This document shows positions 17,104 to 26,369 of a stretch of 64,000 nt of DNA, one piece after another (the first letter of the stretch is position 1; each line of letters begins with the position of its first letter). Under the pieces are notes generated by a model that was not told the DNA's origin, made no database searches, and saw only the letters and a program-made list of their open reading frames with translations. Both the position numbers and the translations under genes were made by a program. This stretch comes from Candidatus Mcinerneyibacterium aminivorans. GTDB lineage: Bacteria; Macinerneyibacteriota; Macinerneyibacteria; Macinerneyibacteriales; Macinerneyibacteriaceae. Location of the stretch: NCBI GenBank assembly GCA_008086245.1, contig VSIX01000058.1, positions 1 to 64,000 of the forward strand, in the 5' to 3' direction.

Positions 17104-18040
17104 AATATCCCGCATTTTCCAGCTGGCTGTCAAGTTCATTTGCTCTTGTTTGTACATCAGCTGGCAACGAAGAGAAATTACTGTAATTAAGGACTTTATC
17201 CACGGCGGTTCTGGCATCTGATAGATAACTATTTTCTCTTATCAGTACCTCTCCAAGACATAGATTTATCATATACCCTTTTAGATAATCCAAACTTATA
17301 TTTGTCCCGTAATCAATATTCAAATTTATAAAATAATTCCAGCTGCTTGAAAGACCGTCCAGCCCATTTGTATATAGCCCATCATAAATATAGCTGGTAT
17401 TGCTTATATCCTTCATCTTTATTCCCAGAAGAATCGCCTGAGCTGCTGTTAGATCATCTCCACTTGCCGAGGATATTACATTACTTTCCAAAACGGTTTC
17501 AGCTTCAGTTTCTGTATGGCTGCTGGACTCTAAATAGCTGACAGCAACACCTATATAGCCCTCTTTCATGCTGCTATCCTTATTAACAGCCTCCTGGAAA
17601 CTGCTTAATGATTCCTCATAATTTCCGGAATCAAAGGCGATCCAGCCTTCTTCAATAAGTGTACTTGCCGATACCCCTTCAATTGTGAAAGTATTGTCAC
17701 TGGTATCATAAATACCTGAATTATCCACGCTCGAAATTTTAATTTTATAATCTGAAGCAGGTATTATATTTTCTGAAATTTGCCAGGAATAACTTCCTGA
17801 TGTAGAATCGACAATCGTCTTTACAACACTGTTACTTTTTAAAAGTTCAATTTTAACATTCTCATCGATATTTGTTGACCATGATATAGTATGGGTTGTT
17901 CCTATCTGCCAGCTTTCTCCTCCATTCGGGGAGTCAATGCTGATAGATTCGCTGGGACCGGTACTGTCGGATCCCCCACCACAAGATATCAACATAAATG
18001 TAAATATTAAAATTCCAATATATTTTACTAGTCTACGCAT
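17102..18040 (-). CDS. Lipoprotein with Kre9/Knh1-like beta domain and TPR-like C-terminus
   Basis: A 312-residue lipoprotein: signal peptide with lipobox LISC (Cys20), then a short Gly/Ser linker. Residues 34-120 contain SPNGGESWQIGTTHTISW and SGSYSWQISENIIPASDYKI, the pattern of the Ser-Thr-rich Kre9/Knh1 N-terminal-type beta-sandwich found in many bacterial surface proteins. From about residue 125 a helical, TPR-like region follows (LIEEGWIAFDSGNYEESLSS). AAAGGAG precedes the ATG. Its start is 20 bases after the stop of the large secreted protease, so they are likely cotranscribed; a surface role is inferred. Confidence 0.7.
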   Translation of the reverse strand: MRRLVKYIGILIFTFMLISCGGGSDSTGPSESISIDSPNGGESWQIGTTHTISWSTNIDENVKIELLKSNSVVKTIVDSTSGSYSWQISENIIPASDYKIKISSVDNSGIYDTSDNTFTIEGVSASTLIEEGWIAFDSGNYEESLSSFQEAVNKDSSMKEGYIGVAVSYLESSSHTETEAETVLESNVISSASGDDLTAAQAILLGIKMKDISNTSYIYDGLYTNGLDGLSSSWNYFINLNIDYGTNISLDYLKGYMINLCLGEVLIRENSYLSDARTAVDKVLNYSNFSSLPADVQTRANELDSQLENAGY

Positions 18041-18060
18041 ATATATCTCCTTTGCTTATA

Positions 18061-21000
18061 TTATTTTAACATTACCATTTTATTCATATATCTCTCACCA
18101 TTTACTTCAAGTACTGCATAATACACTCCACTTGATACATTTCTTCCTCTTGAATTTTTACCGTTCCAGTGAATAGGTTTATTTTTTACAGGTGAAGAGA
18201 TATATCTATTAAGAAGTACTTTTACTAGCTTACCTTTGCTATCATATATTGATAATTTTACATGTCCTGCTTCTTTTATAGTTATAGGTATATTTGTTTC
18301 CGGATTAAATGGATTAGGATAATTCTGGTTTAGACTGGTTCTGTCAACTTTTGGAACTAAACTACCTGTTACTACTGCATAATATCCCGATTCATCAATT
18401 GCTGATACATCTTTCCATTTATTCCCGGTCCATTTTTGAAGCTTATAGCCTTTTGAAGGATCATAATTAACAGTATCATTATTTATTTTTCCTATATGAT
18501 AAATTCTACCCTGAACATCGCTTACACCTGCAAGTTCCGGATAATTTACTCTTATTACAGATACCTTTTTATCCCTTTCAGAGATCAGTTTAACTCTTCT
18601 ATCAACTGCATAAGGATTTTCCTTAATATTAACAATTTGATATGTTAAGGAACCATTGCTTATATCGACAGCTACATCACCTGTTAATTTACTGTGACTG
18701 CAATAAAGATTAAATGTGGTTGTTGATAAAAATTCTGTTGTATTAAAATCTGTTTGTGAATAAAAATTACCGGCAGAATTAGCTCTTAAATCATTATATG
18801 TAGTGCTTTCATCAGTAACATATAAGAGATCATTTAATGCTTTATCATCGGCTGTAAGACCTTTAGCTGCAATTAAAATTGTTACATAATCATCATCTAT
18901 AATATTAGGAAGTATTACAGGTTTAAATTCAACAATATTAAACGATGTGGAAAATATTCTATAATCATTGGAATCAGCACTGTTTACGCATTTAATATGA
19001 AGCCAGTAATTTCCGCCTTCGGATGGATAATCACCATCAGAGCTTGATAATTCGAAATAATCGTTGCTGCCGCTCTGTGTATCGGTGAAACTTGATGGTG
19101 TTTCAGATGTATTTGAAACAGCATAGCTGTAATTATACTGTGTGTTATCATTAGAATCTGTCCATTCAACATTTAAATTATCATTAAGAATTAAAAAAGT
19201 ATCCGAGTCATTAACCACTCTTGTAATAGCCGGTCCCGATGATAAATCCTGCACCGAACTAACAGAAAAGCTTTCTTCATTTGAGGTAATACTTGTACCG
19301 TTTTTGCTGGCCACTACCCTAACATTCCAGCTTCCAACAGTATCACATGTTATATCCTGGGAAGTTCCCGTAGTAGAACTTCCTACATCGGTCCATCCTG
19401 TATCATTTACATTTTTTTGAATCTGGTAACTGTAATCTTTTCCTGCAGAACTCCAGCTAACGGTTACGGTTGAACCGGGACTACAATCTGCAATAGGGTC
19501 TACTTCTAAATCAACATATTCAACAACTGATCTAAACATCCATTCTGCTTCGGCATATTCCTGATAATCCGAAGTTTGTGAGAAAAAATCTGAATTTTTC
19601 ATCCATCCGTCACTTGAAGTGTAAAACCAGGATCGATCATCAAACTCTGAACTGAAATCATGGGCAAAAGCCTCCCCATCAGAACCTGGAACGGTAGCTA
19701 CTACGTAGAAATCTCCGCTATCAATTACAGCTGGAGTATCAAAAGTAACCATCACCCAGTCCTGTGTACTGCTTTCAACTGTAATGCTCTTAGAAGCCAG
19801 AACATCTCCGGGCTTTCCATCTGTTCCACTATCATCACAAATTTTCACATCAAAGGATACATTATTTCCTAATGTATATAATTTCGCCTTTAAAACCTTT
19901 GCAGGATATTGCTCAGGAGTAAATCTCACTCCAAATCCCTGGCCGTCGCTTATTGTTAGATAAGTATATCCATCACTGGTTTCATCAGGAGTACCATCAT
20001 CATATGCAATTTCGGTACCTATGCTGGTAGCATCCGCATCATAAGAAAATGTTGTAGAAGAAGAACCTAAATTAGTCACGGCAAGAATCAATTCAGAATA
20101 AGTATCTCCATAATTATCAAAAGTTTGACTAAAATCATTAACCCCGTCAAGACTAATTTTTTCAACCTGAGGGGTCATATCAATTGAATTTTTTATTGTA
20201 TATACGGTAAAACTGCCAGAATCATCACCATTAAAGTTCAGACTCAAATCATTACCTTCAGTAAATCTTATATACTGTGTTCCTGTACTGTTTAAGCTCA
20301 CATCAGAATTGCTGGCAGGAAAAGTTGTATGAGATTGGAAATTTTTCATAGTAGTGAAATCTATAAAATTATACCCATATCCCGATGAAGGCTCATCAAG
20401 ATAATTGGAAATATACCATTTTTCAAATAAAGAATTAAATGTTTCAGAACTTCCCAGATCGGATAGAGCAGAATCAACACTATCCCTGCCATTAAGAGTA
20501 TCCTGGGCAAGTTCACGGATATTTGTAGAGTTTCCGGTAATTTCGGCAAAAAATACCGAAAACAAACTTACCTGGTCATAATCTATTAACTGCTGCCCCC
20601 AGCTTGCAAGGGGATCATTTGAATTACTTGAATATTGATAATTCGACCTTGCACTTCCTGTTGTCATCCAGCCAGCAAATTCCGAACAGGCTTCATTTAC
20701 CCAGCTCGTCTCATCATAATCGAGATTAAAATGAATCAGGTGCTGAAACTCATGGGCTACCGTGTTTCCTAAAGTATTTAATGAAGTTGGGTCGGCAGGA
20801 TAAACATCCACATACAACATCTCTCTCTGATTACTATTAGAGTCAGATGATTCATTTGTAGGATCAAAATATCCAGCAATATATCCTCCTGAACCAGTAT
20901 AACCATCTTTTATATCCAGTAGAAAAATACATATTTTAGGATCATTATCAACATCAGGTGGATCTCCAAAATAATATGTATCAAGTCCATAAATTCCATC

Positions 21001-21513
21001 ACCATTCGGAGCATCCCCATCAGTATAATCGGAAGGAGTATTTAATACATTATTGGAGTCATCATCAAATGCTGCAATAAAATTATCCACCATGGTCTGA
21101 TTTACTGTTCCATCATCCCATTTAGCATCTTCCACCATAACATATACATTTTCACCTACTCCCCTGCAGGTTGCTGAAACCTGTTCATAGGAACCGGTTT
21201 CCATATTATAGGCCCATAACTGTTCTGTATCCCCTTCCTGAACAGCCATGATACCCTGACTTGCTTGAATATTATTACTTTTTGTTTGTTCCATCATCTT
21301 TTCAAAACTACCATATTTTTCAAGCAGTTTTTTTCTTTGTTCATGTATAAACGGAAGGGAACGTGGATCTATAGGGTAACTTTCATTCTTTTTTTCAACT
21401 TTTATATTATCTTTTAAACTTCTGGTTAATCCCCCCGGTTTCTTGTTAGGTTGAGCTGTTATTACAGTAAGCATTAGAGCAATGCTTAGAACTATTAAAG
21501 ATAATTTTCTCAT
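18061..21513 (-). CDS. Secreted zinc metalloprotease with T9SS type A sorting domain
   Basis: A 1150-residue exported protein. The signal peptide is residues 1-20. The zinc motif HEFQH lies at about 254-258 (TVAHEFQHLIHFNLDYDE), and WVNEACSEFAGW about 16 residues later supplies a likely third ligand, as in M30 (hyicolysin)-type peptidases. Beta domains follow: a lectin-like or jelly-roll segment near 500-650, an Ig-like domain near 670-760, and another near 770-870. The C-terminal 85 residues start at NQNYPNPFNPETNI and end KMVMLK, the FlgD-like Por/T9SS sorting domain. The ATG at 21513 has GAAAGGAG before it; an upstream in-frame start would spoil the signal peptide. Confidence 0.82.
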   Translation of the reverse strand: MRKLSLIVLSIALMLTVITAQPNKKPGGLTRSLKDNIKVEKKNESYPIDPRSLPFIHEQRKKLLEKYGSFEKMMEQTKSNNIQASQGIMAVQEGDTEQLWAYNMETGSYEQVSATCRGVGENVYVMVEDAKWDDGTVNQTMVDNFIAAFDDDSNNVLNTPSDYTDGDAPNGDGIYGLDTYYFGDPPDVDNDPKICIFLLDIKDGYTGSGGYIAGYFDPTNESSDSNSNQREMLYVDVYPADPTSLNTLGNTVAHEFQHLIHFNLDYDETSWVNEACSEFAGWMTTGSARSNYQYSSNSNDPLASWGQQLIDYDQVSLFSVFFAEITGNSTNIRELAQDTLNGRDSVDSALSDLGSSETFNSLFEKWYISNYLDEPSSGYGYNFIDFTTMKNFQSHTTFPASNSDVSLNSTGTQYIRFTEGNDLSLNFNGDDSGSFTVYTIKNSIDMTPQVEKISLDGVNDFSQTFDNYGDTYSELILAVTNLGSSSTTFSYDADATSIGTEIAYDDGTPDETSDGYTYLTISDGQGFGVRFTPEQYPAKVLKAKLYTLGNNVSFDVKICDDSGTDGKPGDVLASKSITVESSTQDWVMVTFDTPAVIDSGDFYVVATVPGSDGEAFAHDFSSEFDDRSWFYTSSDGWMKNSDFFSQTSDYQEYAEAEWMFRSVVEYVDLEVDPIADCSPGSTVTVSWSSAGKDYSYQIQKNVNDTGWTDVGSSTTGTSQDITCDTVGSWNVRVVASKNGTSITSNEESFSVSSVQDLSSGPAITRVVNDSDTFLILNDNLNVEWTDSNDNTQYNYSYAVSNTSETPSSFTDTQSGSNDYFELSSSDGDYPSEGGNYWLHIKCVNSADSNDYRIFSTSFNIVEFKPVILPNIIDDDYVTILIAAKGLTADDKALNDLLYVTDESTTYNDLRANSAGNFYSQTDFNTTEFLSTTTFNLYCSHSKLTGDVAVDISNGSLTYQIVNIKENPYAVDRRVKLISERDKKVSVIRVNYPELAGVSDVQGRIYHIGKINNDTVNYDPSKGYKLQKWTGNKWKDVSAIDESGYYAVVTGSLVPKVDRTSLNQNYPNPFNPETNIPITIKEAGHVKLSIYDSKGKLVKVLLNRYISSPVKNKPIHWNGKNSRGRNVSSGVYYAVLEVNGERYMNKMVMLK

Positions 21514-21604
21514 ATTTCTCCTTTCACTTATTAAAATTACCATCTTACCCTCTTAAGAAATTTAGTAAATCGATGATAATGTATTATTAATGAATATTCA
21601 ATAA

Positions 21605-21634
21605 TTTATACGATCAAAAATAAAAATGTTGCAA
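21605..21634 (-). promoter_or_regulatory. Possible promoter of the metalloprotease-lipoprotein pair
   Basis: On the minus strand TTGCAA (21634-21629), an 18-base spacer and TATAAA (21610-21605). It would leave a leader of about 85 bases before the ATG at 21513. Confidence 0.45.
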
Positions 21635-21740
21635 AAAATGTTTTTCAAATAAAAATTTTCACTGCTAATATAATAATTAAATTTATTAAAATCAGGTAGT
21701 CCATTTAGCTATCGATGTTAGTATAATGAATATGATCAGA

Positions 21741-21758
21741 TTAAGCATATATGCTTAA
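21741..21758. repeat. Perfect 18-bp palindrome
   Basis: TTAAGCATATATGCTTAA is its own reverse complement. It lies about 110 bases upstream of the possible metalloprotease promoter and could be a dimeric regulator's operator. It has no U-tract, so it is not an obvious terminator. Confidence 0.5.
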
Positions 21759-21934
21759 AAGAAAAGAATGAAAGTGTTAGGCAAGAATTTATCAACCTAT
21801 AGTGGATAAAATATTTACCTAATGTTACTATCTATAATTTTTAATAACAATCAGATATTTCTTTTATAATTATAATTAAAAATTTAGAATCATAAAATTT
21901 TAATAAAAATTAAATTTTAACTTTGTATTTCTTC

Positions 21935-24142
21935 TTATTTTATTCGAACCATTTTTTTTATATATTTATTATCATTCACTTCTAAAACTACATAATAAAT
22001 TCCGTTTGATACAGGAGTATTTGATTCATCTTTACCATCCCACTGTATAATTTTATTTACTTCAGAAGTTTTAATATATTTTTCAAATAATATTTTAACA
22101 ACACGCCCTTTACTGTCACAAACCATCAATTTGATTTTACCTGTATTCTTTAAACTTATTGAGATATTCGTTTTGTCAGTAAACGGATTGGGATAATTCT
22201 GATTTAAGTTAGCCCACTTTTCTTCATCATCTTCAATTGGTTGCGTATTGATAGCATCTGTTACATCTATTACACCCCATCCCCATTCCTTGGTCCAGCT
22301 TCCCTGGTTGCTATACTGGCTGGTTCCCTGGGAATGAGTTTGAAAGTAGGAGAGCATATCGGAATAATCCCAGTCGGGATTCATCGCCTTCATAAGAAGA
22401 ATAGCACCCGAAGCAAGCGGAGCTGCCATGCTGGTTCCCTGCAAGTATCGATAGTATTCTCCTCCATCGGAGGGTAAAAAATCATCGCCAACGGAATCAT
22501 TAGAGGATTTTGTTGATAAAATAATCGAACCCGGAGCAGTTATATCGGGTTTCTGTCTTCCATCTCTTGTAGGTCCGCGGGAACTAAACGGGGCAATTTC
22601 ATTCTCGCTGTATCCATAAGATAAGGTTCCACTTATAGCCGTCCAGTTTGAACGAGACACATAAGCAGCAACAGTTATTACATTTTCTGCACATGCATCA
22701 TTACCCAAAGTCATACTTTGAATATCAGCTACACTAAACTGTGCAAGATTTTGATTCTGACCTCCAAGATTATCATCATACAGCCATCCATCAATTCTTG
22801 TAGTATTTGAAGATGTTCTAAACTCGAACTTCCAGTTAGTTCCCGCCCTGGGATAATTTGATTCATTAGAAGTATCGGTCTCTCCCAGATAAACAAAAAT
22901 TCTTTTGATATTTGAATTAAAAGATAAAGCCGAGGTGGTGCTTTCTATATAATATCCCGTTCCATCCCCGGTAGTTCCGGAATGATATCCGCTAGTAGGT
23001 CCAAACCAGGAAGTAGTATTTCCTCCCGAATCGGTTATTCTGATATCGGTGCTTACAGAAGAATCATAATAAAACATAAATCTTAAATGATCGGTACTGG
23101 AACCGCTTTCGGGGGTATAACTTCCTATATTAAAATCGATTTCCCCTCCAGAGGTATCTACTGAATCATTATACCCGTGAACACCTGTATTTCCTTCATT
23201 AGCAGCTGCATAAACTATTATTGTATTACCGTTTGAATCGCTTACAATTGAATTTAAAGCTTGGGGATCGGGATCTGTACCATCGTGTGGACCATACTGT
23301 GATCCCCAGCTAACATTTATAACAATAGGTTTCCCTATTTGAGCCGCCCTTTCACTCATATACTCTATGCCATCTATAATATTTGAACCGCTGGTTTTTA
23401 CATAAATAATATCCGCCTCTGTTGCGCTTCCCTTCCTGTTTGTATAATTACTGTCATATCCAGCAAAGGAACCGGCAACGTGTGTGCCATGTCCATGAGA
23501 ATCTATCTGGGTGCAGCTTCCATCATTTATATCACTGGATGTCCATTCCCTGCCATAAGCAGCCGAGAAACTTCCCACTGAAACTCCGGAGCCGCTTACA
23601 GTCTGATCCCACAGATAAAGTATTCTCGTATCATTTGCAGCATTCCCATCAATTCGAAAGGCGGGATGATCAAGATCTATACCGGTATCAATTACCCCAA
23701 CCAAAACATCATTTCCGTAATACTGATATCCAGAAAGATTATGAACATCATCACTGTTCATTTTTGGAACAGCAATGTCATTAACCGGTTTTCTCTTAAA
23801 AGAAGTTTTTACATATTTAATTTTTTCCGAGTTAGCCAGAAATGGCAGTTTATCAATTGGAACCCTTGCTGTAATTATTCCCTCAGAAATAATGCTATAA
23901 TCGAAATCAATTTCGTTTACTACACTCATATCATCAACCATCATAATTAAATTAACAACTTTTTGCTGATTAACGGTTTCCATCTGAAGCGTACTTGATG
24001 CTATTCTCTCAATCTTTTGTTTTGATACCTGGAAATTATCAGTTTTATTTTTAACCATATTTAACATCGGGTCCAGTTCTGCAGAAAAAATTGAATACAC
24101 ACTAAATAAAAGAATAAAAGCTAAAATAAAATTTCTTTTCAT
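21935..24142 (-). CDS. Subtilisin-like serine protease (S8) with T9SS type A sorting domain
   Basis: A 735-residue secreted protease. The signal peptide spans residues 1-20. A propeptide-like region follows to about 140. The catalytic triad is Asp152 (VGVIDTGID), His218 (SHGHGTHVAG) and the Ser of GTSMAAPLASG near residue 580, with the oxyanion Asn in AAANEGNTG near 320. The inserted region between about 330 and 480 resembles the beta-rich insert of S8 proteases of this subgroup. The C-terminus carries NQNYPNPFTDKTNISISL through KKMVRIK, a Por/T9SS sorting domain similar to that of the neighbouring metalloprotease. GGGGGAG lies before the ATG. Confidence 0.92.
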   Translation of the reverse strand: MKRNFILAFILLFSVYSIFSAELDPMLNMVKNKTDNFQVSKQKIERIASSTLQMETVNQQKVVNLIMMVDDMSVVNEIDFDYSIISEGIITARVPIDKLPFLANSEKIKYVKTSFKRKPVNDIAVPKMNSDDVHNLSGYQYYGNDVLVGVIDTGIDLDHPAFRIDGNAANDTRILYLWDQTVSGSGVSVGSFSAAYGREWTSSDINDGSCTQIDSHGHGTHVAGSFAGYDSNYTNRKGSATEADIIYVKTSGSNIIDGIEYMSERAAQIGKPIVINVSWGSQYGPHDGTDPDPQALNSIVSDSNGNTIIVYAAANEGNTGVHGYNDSVDTSGGEIDFNIGSYTPESGSSTDHLRFMFYYDSSVSTDIRITDSGGNTTSWFGPTSGYHSGTTGDGTGYYIESTTSALSFNSNIKRIFVYLGETDTSNESNYPRAGTNWKFEFRTSSNTTRIDGWLYDDNLGGQNQNLAQFSVADIQSMTLGNDACAENVITVAAYVSRSNWTAISGTLSYGYSENEIAPFSSRGPTRDGRQKPDITAPGSIILSTKSSNDSVGDDFLPSDGGEYYRYLQGTSMAAPLASGAILLMKAMNPDWDYSDMLSYFQTHSQGTSQYSNQGSWTKEWGWGVIDVTDAINTQPIEDDEEKWANLNQNYPNPFTDKTNISISLKNTGKIKLMVCDSKGRVVKILFEKYIKTSEVNKIIQWDGKDESNTPVSNGIYYVVLEVNDNKYIKKMVRIK

Positions 24143-24190
24143 TGACTCCCCCTTATAGGTTTAAAAACGAAATCAAGTTTATTATATTTA

Positions 24191-25342
24191 TTATAAATCG
24201 GTAAAGGGAAAAAGTAAAGTTTTTCTGATATTTTTTTTGTTAAAAATAATCATGAGTAATCTATTTAGACCCAGAGCTCCTCCACTTGATGGGGGCATAC
24301 CAATTTTTAAAGCATTGATAAAGGTTTTATCAATGGGATAGTTCTTTAATTTTGCTGAAACTCTTTCTGTCTTTTGCTCTTTGAATCTTTCAAGCTGTCT
24401 TTTGGGATCATTTAACTCCTCAAAACAGTTTGCCAGCTCAATGCCCGCAATATAAAACTCGAATCTTTTAGCAACACTTTTATCTGTTTCTTTTAATTTG
24501 GCTAATGCCGCCATTTCTTTAGGATATTCATAGAGAACCGTCGGTTGTTTCCACCCAAGGTTAGGTTCAATTTTATTTACCATAAGTTCAAAAAATTTTT
24601 CTTTCCAGTTATCCCTATTTTTAATTAAATCATCCAGATCAATATCGGCATATTTTTGAAAAGCCTTTCTTACAGTTATCTTTTTATAATCAGTAATATC
24701 AACTTCACGGGATAAATAATTAATTTTGCTGTCTTCTATTAAGTATCTAACTAATTCAAGCAAATCCTCCATAAGCACATCATATGATTTAAACATTCTG
24801 TACCATTCAAGCATCAAAAATTCCGGATTATGCATTTTTCCCAGTTCGTTATTTCTAAAAACAGGTGTTATTTCAAAAATTCTTCTGTATAATCCTGCAG
24901 TTAAAAGTTTTTTCATAAAATATTCAGGAGAAGTATGCAGGTACAATTTCTCTTTTTTCTCAAATTTAGTTTCGAAAGAATCTAAATTGGGTTCCATAGC
25001 GGGGTATTTCACTAGAATTGGTGTATAAACCTCTAAAAAATCTTTTTTCAAGAAAAAATTTCTTATTTTCTGAATCGATTTTTGCATTTTAATATGTTCT
25101 TCTTTAGTTTCGGTATCATATATTATTTTTTTCCAGTTCTCCGTACCCCCAATTTCCTGACCTTCTTTAATTATCTTGATTTTTTCTGCTACAATAAAAT
25201 CTTTATCCCTGTAACCCGTAATCTCGATTATATCAAAATTATGAGGCTTGACATCTGCCTGAATTTTTAATCTATAATAATTTGTTTCAGAAATAAGAAA
25301 ATTATTCTTAAAAGATCCAAGAAATCTACCATATATTTTCAT
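24191..25342 (-). CDS. epmA: EpmA/LysRS-like class II ligase with OB-type N-terminus
   Basis: A 383-residue class II aminoacyl-tRNA synthetase-like protein. The catalytic core begins near residue 88 (IQKIRNFFLKKDFLEVYTPILV) and has motif 2 RIFEITPVFRNNE, then HNPEFLMLEWYR, AGIELANCFEELND, and motif 3 GMPPSSGGALGLNRLLM, the EpmA (EF-P lysine ligase) pattern. Unlike E. coli EpmA it has a short N-terminal extension (residues 1-65, MKIYGRFLGSFKN to AEKIKII) that looks like a reduced OB fold. EF-P and EpmB genes are not in the window. The ATG overlaps the RNase Z stop (ATGA). It might charge EF-P or another protein; a non-canonical lysyl ligase is the alternative. Confidence 0.75.
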   Translation of the reverse strand: MKIYGRFLGSFKNNFLISETNYYRLKIQADVKPHNFDIIEITGYRDKDFIVAEKIKIIKEGQEIGGTENWKKIIYDTETKEEHIKMQKSIQKIRNFFLKKDFLEVYTPILVKYPAMEPNLDSFETKFEKKEKLYLHTSPEYFMKKLLTAGLYRRIFEITPVFRNNELGKMHNPEFLMLEWYRMFKSYDVLMEDLLELVRYLIEDSKINYLSREVDITDYKKITVRKAFQKYADIDLDDLIKNRDNWKEKFFELMVNKIEPNLGWKQPTVLYEYPKEMAALAKLKETDKSVAKRFEFYIAGIELANCFEELNDPKRQLERFKEQKTERVSAKLKNYPIDKTFINALKIGMPPSSGGALGLNRLLMIIFNKKNIRKTLLFPFTDL

Positions 25343-26232
25343 AATTTTATTTTCATACAATCATATGCATAAATTATTTCTAAATAATCATCAAAATAAT
25401 TTTTAAATTTTTCCATGTAGCGCTGACTGAAATGAGTTAAAATTAATTTTTCTACTTCATTCTGTTTTGCAATATTAATTGCCTCCTGCTGGGTGGTATG
25501 TTTTCCCCTTCTGGCATATTTTTTATCTTCTTCCTTATAGGTAGCATCAAATATCAAAACATCGGATTCTGCAGCGATATCTTCGGCACTTTCACACGGC
25601 TGTGTATCAAGAACATATCCAATTTTTTTTCCTTTTCTCGGCTTACCCAGAACATCATCAGGTTTTATTGTTTTTCCATTGACTGTTATTGTTTTCCCTC
25701 TCTGCAATTTACTGTATAAAGGTCCGGGGGGAATATCTAACTTCTCTGCTTTTTTCAGATTAAATTTACCTGGTTTATCCTTCTCCCACCAAAGATATCC
25801 AAACGTTTTGATTGTGTGATCCAGTTTAAAGGGTTTAACATAAACATTTTCATCAATCTGGTATTCTTTCATACATTCTACTTCAATTATTTCCAGGGGA
25901 AAAATAATATTCCCCTGAATAAACTTCAGATTAAATTTTATATACTTTTTAATACCTTCCGGCCCATAAATTTTTAACTTCTTCTGTCTTCCATTAAGAG
26001 ATAGTGTTGACAAAAATCCCATTAAACCAAAAATATGGTCGCCGTGAAGATGGGAAATTAATACAGCTTTAAATTTAGAATGTTTTAACTTAACTTTTTG
26101 TATCTGATGCTGGGTAGCTTCACCGCAATCAAACAGATAGATATCCCCTTCTTTTCTTATCGCTGTGGATGAATGATTTCTAATTAAGCTTGGAACTGCT
26201 GAACCCGTTCCAAGAGTAAATATTTCAATCAA
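25339..26232 (-). CDS. rnz: Ribonuclease Z
   Basis: Endonuclease that matures tRNA 3' ends, of the metallo-beta-lactamase fold. The 297-residue sequence starts IEIFTLGTGSAVPSLIRNHSSTAI, then the metal motif ISHLHGDHIFGLMGFL, IYGPEGIKKYI, the PGPLYSKLQRGKTI segment typical of RNase Z, the Asp in IFDATY and the His of TQQEA and LTHFSQRY. Initiation is most likely at TTG (26232), with AGGAG 6 bases before it. It is the first gene of a pair with epmA. Confidence 0.93.
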   Translation of the reverse strand: MIEIFTLGTGSAVPSLIRNHSSTAIRKEGDIYLFDCGEATQHQIQKVKLKHSKFKAVLISHLHGDHIFGLMGFLSTLSLNGRQKKLKIYGPEGIKKYIKFNLKFIQGNIIFPLEIIEVECMKEYQIDENVYVKPFKLDHTIKTFGYLWWEKDKPGKFNLKKAEKLDIPPGPLYSKLQRGKTITVNGKTIKPDDVLGKPRKGKKIGYVLDTQPCESAEDIAAESDVLIFDATYKEEDKKYARRGKHTTQQEAINIAKQNEVEKLILTHFSQRYMEKFKNYFDDYLEIIYAYDCMKIKL

Positions 26233-26369
26233 AATAACTCCTATTAAATATATTTTATGTTTAAATTGATTTTAACCAATTAATTTACTATGTCAATTAT
26301 TAAACTTTTAATATTTTCATTGACATTTTATTTATATTAATTACCGTTCATAGAAACGAAAGGAGTATT

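Larger units (their letters stand above)
21514..21934 (-). other. Protease intergenic region with promoter and 18-bp palindrome
   Basis: A 421-base spacer between the subtilase stop and the metalloprotease start. I see no convincing gene. It holds a possible minus-strand promoter at 21634-21605 and a perfect palindrome at 21741-21758, listed separately. Confidence 0.5.

Noticed and set aside
23422-23784. Plus-strand open frame of 120 codons inside the subtilase gene
   Set aside because: It is antisense to the well-supported S8 protease, has no ribosome binding site and no recognisable motifs; likewise 19142-19420, 13638-13981 and 845-1213.
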